From positions 372,001 to 436,000 of the forward strand of contig NZ_QAYC01000001.1 of the NCBI RefSeq assembly GCF_003053725.1: a stretch of DNA of 64,000 nucleotides, read 5' to 3'. The stretch is from Rhodovulum kholense (lineage in GTDB: Bacteria > Pseudomonadota > Alphaproteobacteria > Rhodobacterales > Rhodobacteraceae). Numbering within the stretch: the stretch's first letter is position 1; every line of letters starts with the position of its first letter. The notes beneath the pieces were generated by a model that was not told the origin of the DNA, did not search any database, and saw nothing but the letters and a program-made list of their open reading frames with translations. The position numbers and the translations under genes were made by a program. Shown piece after piece: positions 19,992 through 29,121 of the stretch.

Positions 19992-20022
19992 CCTGCAGCG
20001 GCGTTCCGGGCGCCGTTGCAGG
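19992..20022. terminator. Hairpin between convergent methyltransferase and IclR genes
   Basis: CCTGCAGCGGCG and CGCCGTTGCAGG form a 12-bp stem with one G-T pair and a 7-base loop, 17 bases after the methyltransferase stop. A bidirectional terminator role is likely by position, although there is no T run. Confidence 0.5.
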
Positions 20023-20119
20023 GACTCGTCCGGTCCGGGCCGAGGCGGATGGATGGACAGAGCCGCCGCGAAGTGCCCGCGTCGGCAAGACGGTCCGGGA
20101 TGGGCTTCCGGGCGTTCCG

Positions 20120-20932
20120 CTAGAGGCTGCCATTGATGGCCCGGGCGGCCTCCGTCGCCACCGGTGCGGCGTGGCGCACGAAGGCCTCGGGCGTCCATTC
20201 CGACAGCGACCCCGCAACGTGGATCGCGCCGAGCGGCGCCCCGTCGCGGCCCGCGACCGCGACGCCTATGGCAACCTCGCCCTGCACGAATTCGTCGACC
20301 ACGACCGCATAGCCGTCGGACCTGGCCCGGGCGATCAGCGCCAGGATGGCGTCGGGATCGTTGACGGTCTTCGAGGTGAACTGGTGCAGGCGCGACCGCA
20401 TCACGACCTCGCGGGCGGCCTCATCGGACAGCGCCGACAGCACCGCACGCCCCCCGGCGGTGCAGAAGGTCGGCACGCTGTGGCCCACGAGGGTCGCATA
20501 GAAGGTCTCGCGCTTGCTCTGCATGCGCAGCGCATAGACCAGCCGGGTCTCGTCATAGAGGCTGAAATCGACGCGCTCGCGCACGGTCTTGCGCAGTTCC
20601 AGCAGCACGGGCGTCGCCTTCTGCACCACCGGATCGAGCCGCAGCACATCGAGCGTGTGATCCAGCAGCCGGATCCCCGGCAGATAGCCCCGGTCGTCGG
20701 GACTGCGCCGCATGTAGCCCAGCTTGACCAGCGTGTGGACAAGCCGCTGGACGGCCGAGCGATCGAGCGCGGCCCGGGCTGCGATCTCGGACAGGCTGAG
20801 AGGCCCGCTGGCGTGGTGAAACGCGCTCAGCACCCGCATCGCCCTGCCGGCCGCGCGCACGAAAAGTTTGTCTTCTTCCGCTGCCTGAAAATCGGTCACC
20901 TGCGCCGGCTCGGCGCGAAGAATGCTCGCCAT
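20120..20932 (-). CDS. IclR family transcriptional regulator
   Basis: A 270-residue regulator with an N-terminal winged helix (RAMRVLSAFHHASGPLSLSE and AALDRSAVQRLVHTLVKLGY near residues 30-75) and a C-terminal effector-binding domain with the family patterns PTFCTAGGRAVLSALSD and GEVAIGVAVAGRDG. The start at 20932 has CCGGAGAT upstream. It is divergent from the M81/peptide operon with 132 bases between, so it most likely controls that operon in response to its substrate or a breakdown product (inference). Confidence 0.9.
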   Translation of the reverse strand: MASILRAEPAQVTDFQAAEEDKLFVRAAGRAMRVLSAFHHASGPLSLSEIAARAALDRSAVQRLVHTLVKLGYMRRSPDDRGYLPGIRLLDHTLDVLRLDPVVQKATPVLLELRKTVRERVDFSLYDETRLVYALRMQSKRETFYATLVGHSVPTFCTAGGRAVLSALSDEAAREVVMRSRLHQFTSKTVNDPDAILALIARARSDGYAVVVDEFVQGEVAIGVAVAGRDGAPLGAIHVAGSLSEWTPEAFVRHAAPVATEAARAINGSL

Positions 20933-20977
20933 CAAAATCTCCGGCTTGACGAACCCAAAAACGGGCCAGTACGCTCT

Positions 20978-21019
20978 ATTGGCAATACTAGTGTATCGGC
21001 AGTCGATATACAAGCCAAT
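20978..21019. promoter_or_regulatory. Dyad-rich divergent control region iclR / M81 operon
   Basis: An AT-rich island between divergent genes. Outer arms ATTGGC (20978-20983) and GCCAAT (21014-21019) enclose a second dyad, TGTATCG (20992-20998) and CGATATACA (21004-21012), imperfect by two bases. On the minus strand TTGGCT, 17 bases, TACACT could be the iclR promoter. Position and symmetry suggest the IclR operator; this is inference. Confidence 0.45.
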
Positions 21020-21064
21020 GTCGGCGCAAAGACCGGCAAGGCCCACCAACAGCGGAGACACAAG

Positions 21065-22603
21065 ATGCGGGTTGCCCTGGCCGGCTTCCTTCACGAGACG
21101 AACACCTTTGCGCCGACCCCGGCGGATCTTGCAGCCTTTCGGCAGGGGGGCGGATATATCCCCATGTCCCGGGGGGCCGGGATCGCGGCGGCCGCGCAGG
21201 GGGTGAACCTCGGCATATCGGGGGCGCTTGCCGTCGCCGGGGAGCTGGGCTGGGACGCAGCCCCCATCCTCTGGACCGGCGCCATCCCCTCGGCCCCTGT
21301 CACCCGCGAGGCGTTCGAAACCATCGCCGACGAGATCGTCGCGGGCCTTGCCGGGGCAGGCACGCTCGATGGCGTTTTTCTCGACCTGCACGGCGCGATG
21401 GTGGCCGAACATCTGGACGATGGCGAGGCCGAGATCGCGCGCCGCGTGCGCGCCACGGTCGGGCCGGATGTGCCGGTCGTGGCGGCGCTCGACCTGCATG
21501 GCAATATCTCGGCGCCCTTCGTCGAGGCCCTGGACGCCTGCGTCGGCTTTCGCACCTATCCGCATGTGGACATGGCGGCGACCGGGGCGGCGGCGGCGCG
21601 CCTGCTCGACCGGATGATGCGGACCGGCACCCGGCCGGCCAAGGCGTTCCGGCAGATGTCCTATCTGGTGCCGATCCCGTTCCAGACGACGATGATGGCC
21701 CCGGCCGACGGGCTCTATGCCGAACTCGACTCCGAGGAGGCCGCCGGCGCCTGGTCGGCGTCGCTTTTCATGGGCTTTCCCGCGGCCGACATCCCCGATT
21801 GCGGGCCGAGCGCGGTGGCCTATGCCGCGACCCAGGCCGAGGCCGACCGCGCCGCGGACCGTATCGCCGCAGCCTATGAGGCGGCAGAGCCGCGCTTTGG
21901 CAATCGCACCTTTTCCGCCGAGGCGGCCGTGGCCGAGGCGGCGCGGCTGGCGGCGCAGGCGACAGGCCCGGTGGTGATCGCCGACACCCAGGACAACCCC
22001 GGGGCCGGAGGCGTTTCCGCGACCACCGGGCTCTTGCGGGCGCTGATCGCGGCCGACGCGCAGGACGCGGCCATCGGGCTGATGGTGGACCCCGCCGCCG
22101 CGGCAGCCGCCCATGCGGCCGGCCTCGGCGCGACCGCGCGGTTCCGGATCGGCGGCCATCCCGGGCTGCCCGACGACCGGCCCGTCGAGACCGTGGCCGT
22201 GGTCGAGGCGCTGTCCGACGGGTCGCTTCAGGCGACCGGCCCCTATTACGGCGGCACCCGGCTGGATCTCGGCCCCTCGGCCTGCCTGCGCATCGGCGGC
22301 GTGCGCGTCGCCGTGACCAGCCGGATCGCGCAGATGGCCGATCGCGAGATGTTCCGCTTTGTCGGGATCGTGCCCGAGCACCAGTCGATCCTGGTGGTCA
22401 AGAGCTCGACCCATTTCCGGGCCGACTTCGCCCCCGTCGCCGGGGCGATCCTTGTGGCCTGCGCGCCGGGCCCGATGCCCTTCGATCCCGCCGATCTGCC
22501 CTTCACGCGGCTGCGGACGGGGCTGAGGCTGTCTCCGAACGGCCCCGCCTTCGACCCGGCGGGCGGCCGCGCGGAACCGGCCGCCGCAACCGCTCGCCAA
22601 TAA
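21065..22603 (+). CDS. M81 family metallohydrolase (MlrC-like)
   Basis: A 512-residue protein of the M81 family, named after MlrC, which cuts linearised microcystin at an unusual glutamate-containing peptide bond. Seen: the N-terminal GFLHETNTF, LDLHGAMVAE near residue 105, ALDLHGN near 140, the YPHVDMA motif near 163, and C-terminal TGPYYGGTRLDLG. These His/Asp/Glu positions fit a metal site. No signal peptide, so it acts in the cytoplasm. It is the first gene of the peptide operon and starts 46 bases after the candidate operator. The actual substrate is unknown; most M81 proteins are not microcystin enzymes. Confidence 0.85.
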   Translation: MRVALAGFLHETNTFAPTPADLAAFRQGGGYIPMSRGAGIAAAAQGVNLGISGALAVAGELGWDAAPILWTGAIPSAPVTREAFETIADEIVAGLAGAGTLDGVFLDLHGAMVAEHLDDGEAEIARRVRATVGPDVPVVAALDLHGNISAPFVEALDACVGFRTYPHVDMAATGAAAARLLDRMMRTGTRPAKAFRQMSYLVPIPFQTTMMAPADGLYAELDSEEAAGAWSASLFMGFPAADIPDCGPSAVAYAATQAEADRAADRIAAAYEAAEPRFGNRTFSAEAAVAEAARLAAQATGPVVIADTQDNPGAGGVSATTGLLRALIAADAQDAAIGLMVDPAAAAAAHAAGLGATARFRIGGHPGLPDDRPVETVAVVEALSDGSLQATGPYYGGTRLDLGPSACLRIGGVRVAVTSRIAQMADREMFRFVGIVPEHQSILVVKSSTHFRADFAPVAGAILVACAPGPMPFDPADLPFTRLRTGLRLSPNGPAFDPAGGRAEPAAATARQ

Positions 22604-22639
22604 CGCCCCGACACCGCGACGACCAACAGAGAGGATCCC

Positions 22640-24241
22640 ATGCCGACCTTGAGACCCAATTTCCGCGGAACCCGCCGCCTTGCGGCCGCGCTTCTGGCCG
22701 GGGGGGCGCTGCTGGCCCCCGCCGCCGCCTTCGCCGAGACCACGATCACCGCCGTCATGCATTCGGCGCTGCGGGTGCTCGACCCGGTGATTACCACCGC
22801 CCATATCACCCGTGACCACGGCTACATGATCTATGACGTGCTGACCGCGGTGGACGAGACCTTCACCCCCCGGCCTCAGATGGCCGACTGGACGGTGTCG
22901 GAGGACGGGCTGGTCTACACCTTCACCCTGCGCGACGGGCTGATGTTCCATGACGGCGCACCGGTCACCGGCGAGGATGTCGTGGCCTCGCTGACCCGCT
23001 GGGGCAAGCGCGACTCGGGCGGCCAGCTGATTTTCGACGTCACCGCGAGCCTGGAGGCGCCCGACGACAAGACCGTCGTCTGGACGCTGAGCGCGCCCTT
23101 TCCGCCGCTTCTGAACGTGATCTCAAAGCAATCGGCGGTGCCGCCCTTCATCATGCCCGCCCGCGTCGCGGCGACCTCGTCCGACGAGACCATCACCGAC
23201 TATGTCGGCTCGGGTCCGTTCAGGTTCGTCGAGGACGCATATGAACCGGGCGTGTCGGTGACCTATGAGAAGTTCGACGACTACGTGCCGCGGGACGAAC
23301 CCGCCTCGTGGATGGCCGGGGGCAAGGTCGTCAATGTCGACCGCGTGGTCTGGACGACCATGCCCGACAGCCTGACCGCCATCAACGCGCTGGCCGCGGG
23401 CGAGATCGACTATCTGGAACAGGTGCAGGTCGACCTTCTGCCGATCCTCGACGGGGCGCCGGATGTCACCGTCGAGATGCGCGACCCGCTGGGCTTTGTC
23501 ACCATCGGGCGTCCGAACTTCCTGCATCCTCCCTTCGACAACAAGAAGGTGCGTCAGGCCGCGAACCTTGCGCTGAGCCAGGAAGACGTCCTGGCCACGA
23601 TGATGGGCTCGCCCGACTATTACACCATCTGCGGCGCGATCTTCGGCTGCGGCACGCCGCTGGGCGACGAGACCGGGTCGGAGCCCATCACCTCGGGCGC
23701 GCATCCCGAAGAGGCGAAGGCCCTGCTGGAAGAGGCCGGCTATGACGGCACGCCGATCGTCCTGATGGCGCCGACCGACGTGATCAGCCTGACCAACCAG
23801 CCGGTGGTCGCCGCGCAGGCGCTGCGCAACGCGGGCTTCAATGTCGACATGCAGCCGATGGACTGGCAGTCGGTCGTTCAGCGCCGCGCCCAGCAGAACC
23901 CGCCCTCCGAAGGCGGCTGGAACATCTTCTTCACCAACTGGATGGTGCCGGAGATTTCCGACCCGCTGATCAACGTCATGGTCAACGGCCGCGGGAACGA
24001 GGCCTGGTTCGGCTGGCCGTCCGACCCCGAGATCGAGACGCTGCGCGCCGAGTACGTGCAGGCCGCGGACGATGCCGCCCGCAAGGCGGTCGCGGTCAAG
24101 ATCCAGGCGCATGTGATGGACAACGTCAACTACATCCATCTCGGCGAATACAAGATGCCCCAGGCGCGGCAGAACACGATCCAGAACATGATCCCGTCGC
24201 CGGTTCCGGTGTTCTGGGCCATGACCAAAGAGGCGGACTGA
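22640..24241 (+). CDS. Peptide ABC transporter substrate-binding protein
   Basis: A 533-residue periplasmic binding protein of the DppA/OppA family (SBP_bac_5). Seen: a signal peptide with a long hydrophobic core ending at AAAFAE, then family motifs LRVLDPVITTAH, WTVSEDGLVYTFTLRDGLMFHDG and GSGPFRFVEDAYEPG, and the C-terminal lobe with INALAAGEIDYLEQV and VRQAANLALSQEDVL. GAGAGGA precedes the start. It delivers the substrate to the permeases encoded next, beyond a strong hairpin. Confidence 0.92.
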   Translation: MPTLRPNFRGTRRLAAALLAGGALLAPAAAFAETTITAVMHSALRVLDPVITTAHITRDHGYMIYDVLTAVDETFTPRPQMADWTVSEDGLVYTFTLRDGLMFHDGAPVTGEDVVASLTRWGKRDSGGQLIFDVTASLEAPDDKTVVWTLSAPFPPLLNVISKQSAVPPFIMPARVAATSSDETITDYVGSGPFRFVEDAYEPGVSVTYEKFDDYVPRDEPASWMAGGKVVNVDRVVWTTMPDSLTAINALAAGEIDYLEQVQVDLLPILDGAPDVTVEMRDPLGFVTIGRPNFLHPPFDNKKVRQAANLALSQEDVLATMMGSPDYYTICGAIFGCGTPLGDETGSEPITSGAHPEEAKALLEEAGYDGTPIVLMAPTDVISLTNQPVVAAQALRNAGFNVDMQPMDWQSVVQRRAQQNPPSEGGWNIFFTNWMVPEISDPLINVMVNGRGNEAWFGWPSDPEIETLRAEYVQAADDAARKAVAVKIQAHVMDNVNYIHLGEYKMPQARQNTIQNMIPSPVPVFWAMTKEAD

Positions 24242-24249
24242 TCCGCCGC

Positions 24250-24278
24250 AGGCAGAGGCGCACCGCGCGCCTCTGCCT
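24250..24278 (+). terminator. Strong hairpin between binding protein and permease genes
   Basis: AGGCAGAGGCGC (24250-24261) and GCGCCTCTGCCT (24267-24278) form a perfect 12-bp stem with a 5-base loop, 8 bases after the binding protein stop. No U run follows. Such hairpins commonly act as partial terminators or protect the upstream mRNA, so the binding protein is made in excess (known for other importers, inferred here). Confidence 0.7.
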
Positions 24279-24341
24279 GACGTCTTCGATTTGCGCCCGC
24301 TGGCGCCGGCTTCCACGATCTTCCGGCAAGGAGTGCCGTCC

Positions 24342-25283
24342 ATGTTCGGCTACATTCTCAAACGGGTGCTGGCGACGATCCCGGTGATGGTCATCGTCGC
24401 GATCTTCGTCTTCCTGCTGCTGAGGCTGACCCCCGGCGATCCTGCCGCGATCCTGGCGGGCGATGCGGCGACGCCCGCGCAGCTGGAGCGCATCCGCGAC
24501 CGGCTGGGGCTCAACGACCCCTTGCATGTCCAGTTCGTCACCTGGGCGGGCCAGATCCTGAGGGGCGATCTCGGCACGTCCCTCATCTCGAACACCTCCG
24601 TTTCGGGCATGATCGCGGACCGGCTGGGGCCGACGCTGAACCTTGCGGTCATGACCATCGTGATCTCGGTTCTGCTGGCCGTGCCGATGGGCGTGATCGC
24701 GGCCTGGCGTCACCGGACCTGGGTCGATTTCCTGGTGATGTCGTTCTCGGTGCTGGGCTTTTCGGTGCCGGTCTTCGTGATCGGCTATATCCTGATCCAG
24801 ATCTTCGCGATCGAGCTGCGCTGGGTCCCGGTGCAGGGCTACAAGCCGCCCGCCGACGGCATCGGCCCGTTTCTGGCGCGCGCGATCCTGCCCGCGCTGA
24901 CCCTGGCCACGATCTATGTCGCGCTGATCGCCCGCATGACCCGCGCCTCGATGCTGGAGGTGCTGGGCGAGGACTATATCCGCACCGCCCGGGCCAAGGG
25001 CGTGCGCGAAAACGTGGTGCTTTTCCGCCATGCGCTGCGCAATGCGGCCGTGCCGATCCTGACCATCATCGGCACCGGCTTTGCGCTGCTGATCTCGGGC
25101 GTGGTGGTGACCGAAAGCGTCTTCAACATTCCCGGCATCGGGCGGCTGACCGTCGATGCGATCCTCGCCCGCGACTATCCGGTGATCCAGGCGATGATCC
25201 TGCTGACCGCCGGGATCTATGTCGTCGTCAACCTGGCGGTCGACATCTCCTATTCCCTCTTCGACCCCAGGATCCGCTACTGA
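24342..25283 (+). CDS. Peptide ABC transporter permease, DppB type
   Basis: A 313-residue inner-membrane permease with six predicted segments. Seen: the N-terminal LKRVLATIPVMVIVAIFVF, the LLRLTPGDPA motif typical of DppB/OppB, and the EAA-type loop EDYIRTARAKGVRE near residue 210. ATG at 24342 follows AAGGAG; the open frame starts 17 codons earlier. It pairs with the DppC-type protein encoded next. Confidence 0.92.
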   Translation: MFGYILKRVLATIPVMVIVAIFVFLLLRLTPGDPAAILAGDAATPAQLERIRDRLGLNDPLHVQFVTWAGQILRGDLGTSLISNTSVSGMIADRLGPTLNLAVMTIVISVLLAVPMGVIAAWRHRTWVDFLVMSFSVLGFSVPVFVIGYILIQIFAIELRWVPVQGYKPPADGIGPFLARAILPALTLATIYVALIARMTRASMLEVLGEDYIRTARAKGVRENVVLFRHALRNAAVPILTIIGTGFALLISGVVVTESVFNIPGIGRLTVDAILARDYPVIQAMILLTAGIYVVVNLAVDISYSLFDPRIRY

Positions 25284-25284
25284 C

Positions 25285-26172
25285 ATGGCCAAGGCTTCCC
25301 CCTCCCGCCAGAGCGCCTTTCACGTCCTGACCGGGCTGTTTTCCCTGCCCGCGGGCGCCCGGCTCGGGATCGGCCCGACGATTGCGGCCGCGATCCTTCT
25401 GGGCATCGTCGCCGCGTCGGTCTGCGCGCCGCTCTATGTGCCCTACGACCCCCTGGCGATGGACTCGCTTTCCCGGCTGCGGCCGCCCTCCGACGCGCAT
25501 CTTCTGGGCACCGATCAATATGGCCGGGACATCTTCAGCCGGGTGATGACCGGCGGGCGAGTGTCGCTGCTGATCGGCGTCGGCGCGGCGCTGGTCAGCG
25601 TGGGGCTGGGGCTGGCGATCGGGCTGGTCGCGGGCTTCTTCCGTGCCGCCGACGGCCTCATCATGCGGATCATGGACAGCCTGATGGCGATCCCCGCGAT
25701 CCTGCTGGCCATCGCGCTGGTCGCGCTGAACGGGCCGAGCCTGGGGTCGGTCATCATCGCGATCACCATCCCAGAGGTGCCGCGGGTGGTGCGCCTCGTG
25801 CGGTCCGTCGTGCTGACCGCGCGCGAGGAACCCTATGTCGAGGCCGCCATCGCGCTGGGATCCTCGATGCCCAAGATCCTGATCCAGCACCTGATGCCCA
25901 ACACGCTGGCGCCGCTGATCGTGCAGGGCACCTATATCTGCGCCTCGGCGATCCTGATCGAGGCGATCCTCAGCTTTCTGGGGGCGGGCGTCTCGACCGA
26001 GATCCCGACCTGGGGCAACATCATGGCCGAAGGCCGCAGCTATTTTCAGATCAAGCCGGGGATGATCTTCTGGCCCGGATTGCTGCTGTCGCTCTGCATC
26101 CTCGCGATCAACCTTCTGGGCGACACCGCGCGCGATCTGCTCGATCCGCGCCTGAAGAAGCGGGAGGGCTGA
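25285..26172 (+). CDS. Peptide ABC transporter permease, DppC type
   Basis: A 295-residue inner-membrane permease. Seen: the family motif HLLGTDQYGRDIFSRVM near residues 72-88 and the EAA loop EEPYVEAAIALGSSMPKI near 182-200, with five or six hydrophobic segments. It starts one base after the stop of the DppB-type gene, so both are translated together as the membrane heterodimer. Confidence 0.92.
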   Translation: MAKASPSRQSAFHVLTGLFSLPAGARLGIGPTIAAAILLGIVAASVCAPLYVPYDPLAMDSLSRLRPPSDAHLLGTDQYGRDIFSRVMTGGRVSLLIGVGAALVSVGLGLAIGLVAGFFRAADGLIMRIMDSLMAIPAILLAIALVALNGPSLGSVIIAITIPEVPRVVRLVRSVVLTAREEPYVEAAIALGSSMPKILIQHLMPNTLAPLIVQGTYICASAILIEAILSFLGAGVSTEIPTWGNIMAEGRSYFQIKPGMIFWPGLLLSLCILAINLLGDTARDLLDPRLKKREG

Positions 26173-26173
26173 A

Positions 26174-27865
26174 ATGGAGTTCAAGTCCAGAGATTTCTCC
26201 GATGCGGCCCGGGTGCTGAAGATCCGCGGGCTCAAGGTGGGCCTCGCCGGCCGGCCCGAGGCCGCCCCGGTGATCGACGGCATCGACCTCGACATCCGCG
26301 CGGGCGAAACCCATTGCCTCGTGGGCGAAAGCGGGTCGGGCAAGTCGGTGACCTCGCTGGCGATCATGGGGCTTCTGCCCAGGGGCGCGCTGGAAGTGCG
26401 GGGCGGGTCTATCGACCTCGAAGGGGTCGAGATCACCCAGGCCAGCGCGGCCGAGATGCGCGGGCTGCGGGCGATGCGGCTGTCGATGATCTTTCAGGAA
26501 CCGATGACCGCGTTGAACCCCGTCCTGCGCGTCGGCGAGCAGATCGAGGAGGTGCTGAACATGCACACCGATCTGTCCGCCGCCGATGCCAGGCAGCGCA
26601 CGCTCGACATCATGGAACAGGTGCATCTGCCCGATGTCGAGCGGATCTATCGGGCGTTTCCCCATCAATTGTCGGGCGGGCAGCGCCAGCGGATCATGAT
26701 CGCGATGGCGCTGGTGCTCGACCCGCATCTGCTGATCGCGGACGAACCCACGACGGCGCTCGATGTCACGACGCAATTGCAGATCCTCAAGCTGATCGCG
26801 GAATTGCAGGCCCGCAAGGGCACGGCGCTTCTGTTCATCACCCATGACATGGGCGTCGTCGCCGAGATCGCCGATACGGTCAGCGTGATGCAGAACGGCC
26901 GGATCGTGGAACGCGCACCGATCCACGAGCTGCTGACCGCGCCGAAAGAGGACTATACCCGCAAGCTTCTGACCGCGGTGCCGACGCTGGCCCCCCGGGC
27001 GGCACGGCCCGACGCCAGGGGCGGGGATGTGCTGAAGGTCGCGGACCTTGAAATGGTCTACGGCGGTGGCGGCGTCCTGCGCCGCGGCGGAGGCGTCACG
27101 GCGGCCAGCGAGGTGAGCTTTGCCATCGGCCCGGGCCGCACCCTCGGGATCGTGGGCGAAAGCGGCTCGGGCAAGTCCACCGTCGCGCGCTGCATCATGC
27201 GGCTGATCGATCCCACCGGCGGCGCGGTCCATGTGGCGGGCACCGAAATCTCGCGGCTTCCCCGGCGCAGTCTGCGGCCGCACCGCAAGCATCTGCAGAT
27301 CGTCTTTCAGGACCCCTACCGCTCGCTCAACCCGCGATGGACCGTCGCGCGGAGCCTCTGCGAAGGCCCGATCAATTTCGGTACGCCCAGGGCCGAGGCG
27401 CTGGCCCATGCCGCCGAACTGATGGAGATCGTGGGCCTGCCGCGCGACGCCCTTCGCCGCTATCCGCACCAGTTCTCGGGCGGGCAGCGCCAGCGCATCG
27501 CCATTGCCCGGGCGGTGGCGATGAAGCCGGATCTGCTGGTGGCGGACGAGGCCGTCTCGGCGCTCGATGTCAGCGTGCAGGCGCAGGTGCTGGACCTGCT
27601 CGACGACGTTCAGGCCAAGTTCGGCATCGCCATGCTGTTCATCACCCACGATCTGCGGGTGGCCGCGCAGATCTGCGACGAGGTGCTGGTGATGCAGAAG
27701 GGCCGCGTGGTCGAACACGGACCCGCCGCCAATGTCCTGTCCGATCCGCACCACGCCTATACCCGGACCCTGATCGAGGCGGCGCCCGGGCGGCATTGGG
27801 ACTTTGCCAATTTCCGCGCCCTCGACACCGCTCCCGCCCCCGGCCCGAAAGGAGAGACCGCATGA
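26174..27865 (+). CDS. Fused peptide ABC transporter ATPase (DppD-DppF)
   Basis: A 563-residue protein carrying two complete ABC ATPase domains. Walker A is GESGSGKS near residues 51-58 and again near 327-334; signatures are LSGGQRQR near 166 and FSGGQRQR near 434; Walker B motifs are [12 protein letters not shown] and [12 protein letters not shown]. Both halves have the oligopeptide transporter C-terminal extension start. Its ATG begins one base after the permease stop. The fusion supplies both ATPase sites in one chain. Confidence 0.93.
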   Translation: MEFKSRDFSDAARVLKIRGLKVGLAGRPEAAPVIDGIDLDIRAGETHCLVGESGSGKSVTSLAIMGLLPRGALEVRGGSIDLEGVEITQASAAEMRGLRAMRLSMIFQEPMTALNPVLRVGEQIEEVLNMHTDLSAADARQRTLDIMEQVHLPDVERIYRAFPHQLSGGQRQRIMIAMALVLDPHLLIADEPTTALDVTTQLQILKLIAELQARKGTALLFITHDMGVVAEIADTVSVMQNGRIVERAPIHELLTAPKEDYTRKLLTAVPTLAPRAARPDARGGDVLKVADLEMVYGGGGVLRRGGGVTAASEVSFAIGPGRTLGIVGESGSGKSTVARCIMRLIDPTGGAVHVAGTEISRLPRRSLRPHRKHLQIVFQDPYRSLNPRWTVARSLCEGPINFGTPRAEALAHAAELMEIVGLPRDALRRYPHQFSGGQRQRIAIARAVAMKPDLLVADEAVSALDVSVQAQVLDLLDDVQAKFGIAMLFITHDLRVAAQICDEVLVMQKGRVVEHGPAANVLSDPHHAYTRTLIEAAPGRHWDFANFRALDTAPAPGPKGETA

Positions 27866-29031
27866 CCGTCCTGCCGAAGATCCAGGATTTTGCCGCCGAG
27901 CTGACGGCGCTCTTCCAGGATTTCCACACCCACCCCGAGCTTGGCTTCGAAGAGACCCGCACCGCGGGCATCGTCGCCGACAAGCTGCGCAGCTTCGGCG
28001 TCGACGAGGTGCATGAGGGCCTCGGCGGCACCGGCGTCGTGGGGCTGATCAAGGGCAAGGGCGGCGGCAACCGCCGGGTGGGGCTGCGCGCCGACATGGA
28101 CGCGCTGCCGATCGCCGAGGCCTCGGGGCTGCCCTATGCCTCGAAGAGCCCAGGGCGGATGCATGCCTGCGGCCATGACGGCCATACGACGATGCTGCTG
28201 GGGGCCGCGCGCTATCTGGCCGAGACCCGCGATTTCGACGGCACCGTCGTTCTGATCTTCCAGCCCGCCGAAGAGGGTCTGGGGGGCGCGCGCCGGATGA
28301 TCGCCGAGGGGCTCTTCGAACGCTTCCCCTGCGACGAGATCTACGGCATGCACAATGACCCGAATGCCGAGCCGGGCACCGTCACCGTGACGCCCGGCCC
28401 CGCGATGGCCGGGGCCAGCTTCTTCGACATCACGGTCAGGGGCACCGGCAGCCATGCCGCCATGCCGCACCAGTCGAAGGACCCGATCGTGATCGGCACC
28501 GCCCTGGTCCAGCAATTGCAGACCGTGGTCAGCCGCAACACGCCGCCGACGAAACCGGTGGTGATCTCGGTCACCACCTTCAATGCCGGATCGGCCTATA
28601 ACGTCGTGCCCGATACGGCCGTGATCACCGGCACGATCCGCTATTTCCACGACGAGGTGGCCGAGATGGCGCATGAGCGGATCCGCGCGCTCTGCGCCGG
28701 GATGGGCCAAGCCCATGGCGTCGAGATCGAGGTCGATCTGCGCAATGTCTTCGACGTGCTGGTGAACGATCCCGATCTGTCCGACGCCTATGTCGCCGCA
28801 GCAGCAGATGTGGTTGGCGCGGGCATGGCGACCCTGACGGATGACCAGATGACCGGCTCGGAGGATTTCGCCGACATGCTCAAAGTCGTGCCCGGCGCCT
28901 ATTGCCGGGTCGGCCATGCGGGGTCCGTGCCGCTGCACAATCCGGCTTTCGTGCTGGACGATGCGATCCTGCCCGTGGGTGCCTCGGTCTATGCGCGCAT
29001 CGTCGAAACCCGGTTGGCGCCCACAGGCTAG
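27862..29031 (+). CDS. M20 family amidohydrolase (aminoacylase/hippurate hydrolase type)
   Basis: A 389-residue metal-dependent amidohydrolase. Seen: HTHPELGFEETRT near residue 21, the metal-binding HACGHDGHT near 96-104 with the characteristic Cys, QPAEEGLGGA near 134, the bridging region GMHNDPN, the dimerisation domain GTGSHAAMPH, and C-terminal TGSEDFADM. It should cleave N-acyl or peptide amide bonds in the cytoplasm. The start overlaps the ATPase stop (ATGA at 27862-27865). The substrate is presumably released from whatever the importer brings in (inference). Confidence 0.9.
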   Translation: MTVLPKIQDFAAELTALFQDFHTHPELGFEETRTAGIVADKLRSFGVDEVHEGLGGTGVVGLIKGKGGGNRRVGLRADMDALPIAEASGLPYASKSPGRMHACGHDGHTTMLLGAARYLAETRDFDGTVVLIFQPAEEGLGGARRMIAEGLFERFPCDEIYGMHNDPNAEPGTVTVTPGPAMAGASFFDITVRGTGSHAAMPHQSKDPIVIGTALVQQLQTVVSRNTPPTKPVVISVTTFNAGSAYNVVPDTAVITGTIRYFHDEVAEMAHERIRALCAGMGQAHGVEIEVDLRNVFDVLVNDPDLSDAYVAAAADVVGAGMATLTDDQMTGSEDFADMLKVVPGAYCRVGHAGSVPLHNPAFVLDDAILPVGASVYARIVETRLAPTG

Positions 29032-29121
29032 ACACAAGGCCCGTTTCCCTTCCCGGCGGGGTCAGCCCCGCCCCTTCCCAACGGCCCCTGCTCCGGGCGC
29101 CGAACCAAGAGGTATTGCCCA

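Noticed and set aside
20120..22951. A 943-codon open frame on the minus strand
   Set aside because: Only its last 271 codons are the IclR gene. The rest is antisense to the M81 gene and has His/Arg/Gly-rich composition typical of GC-rich shadow frames.
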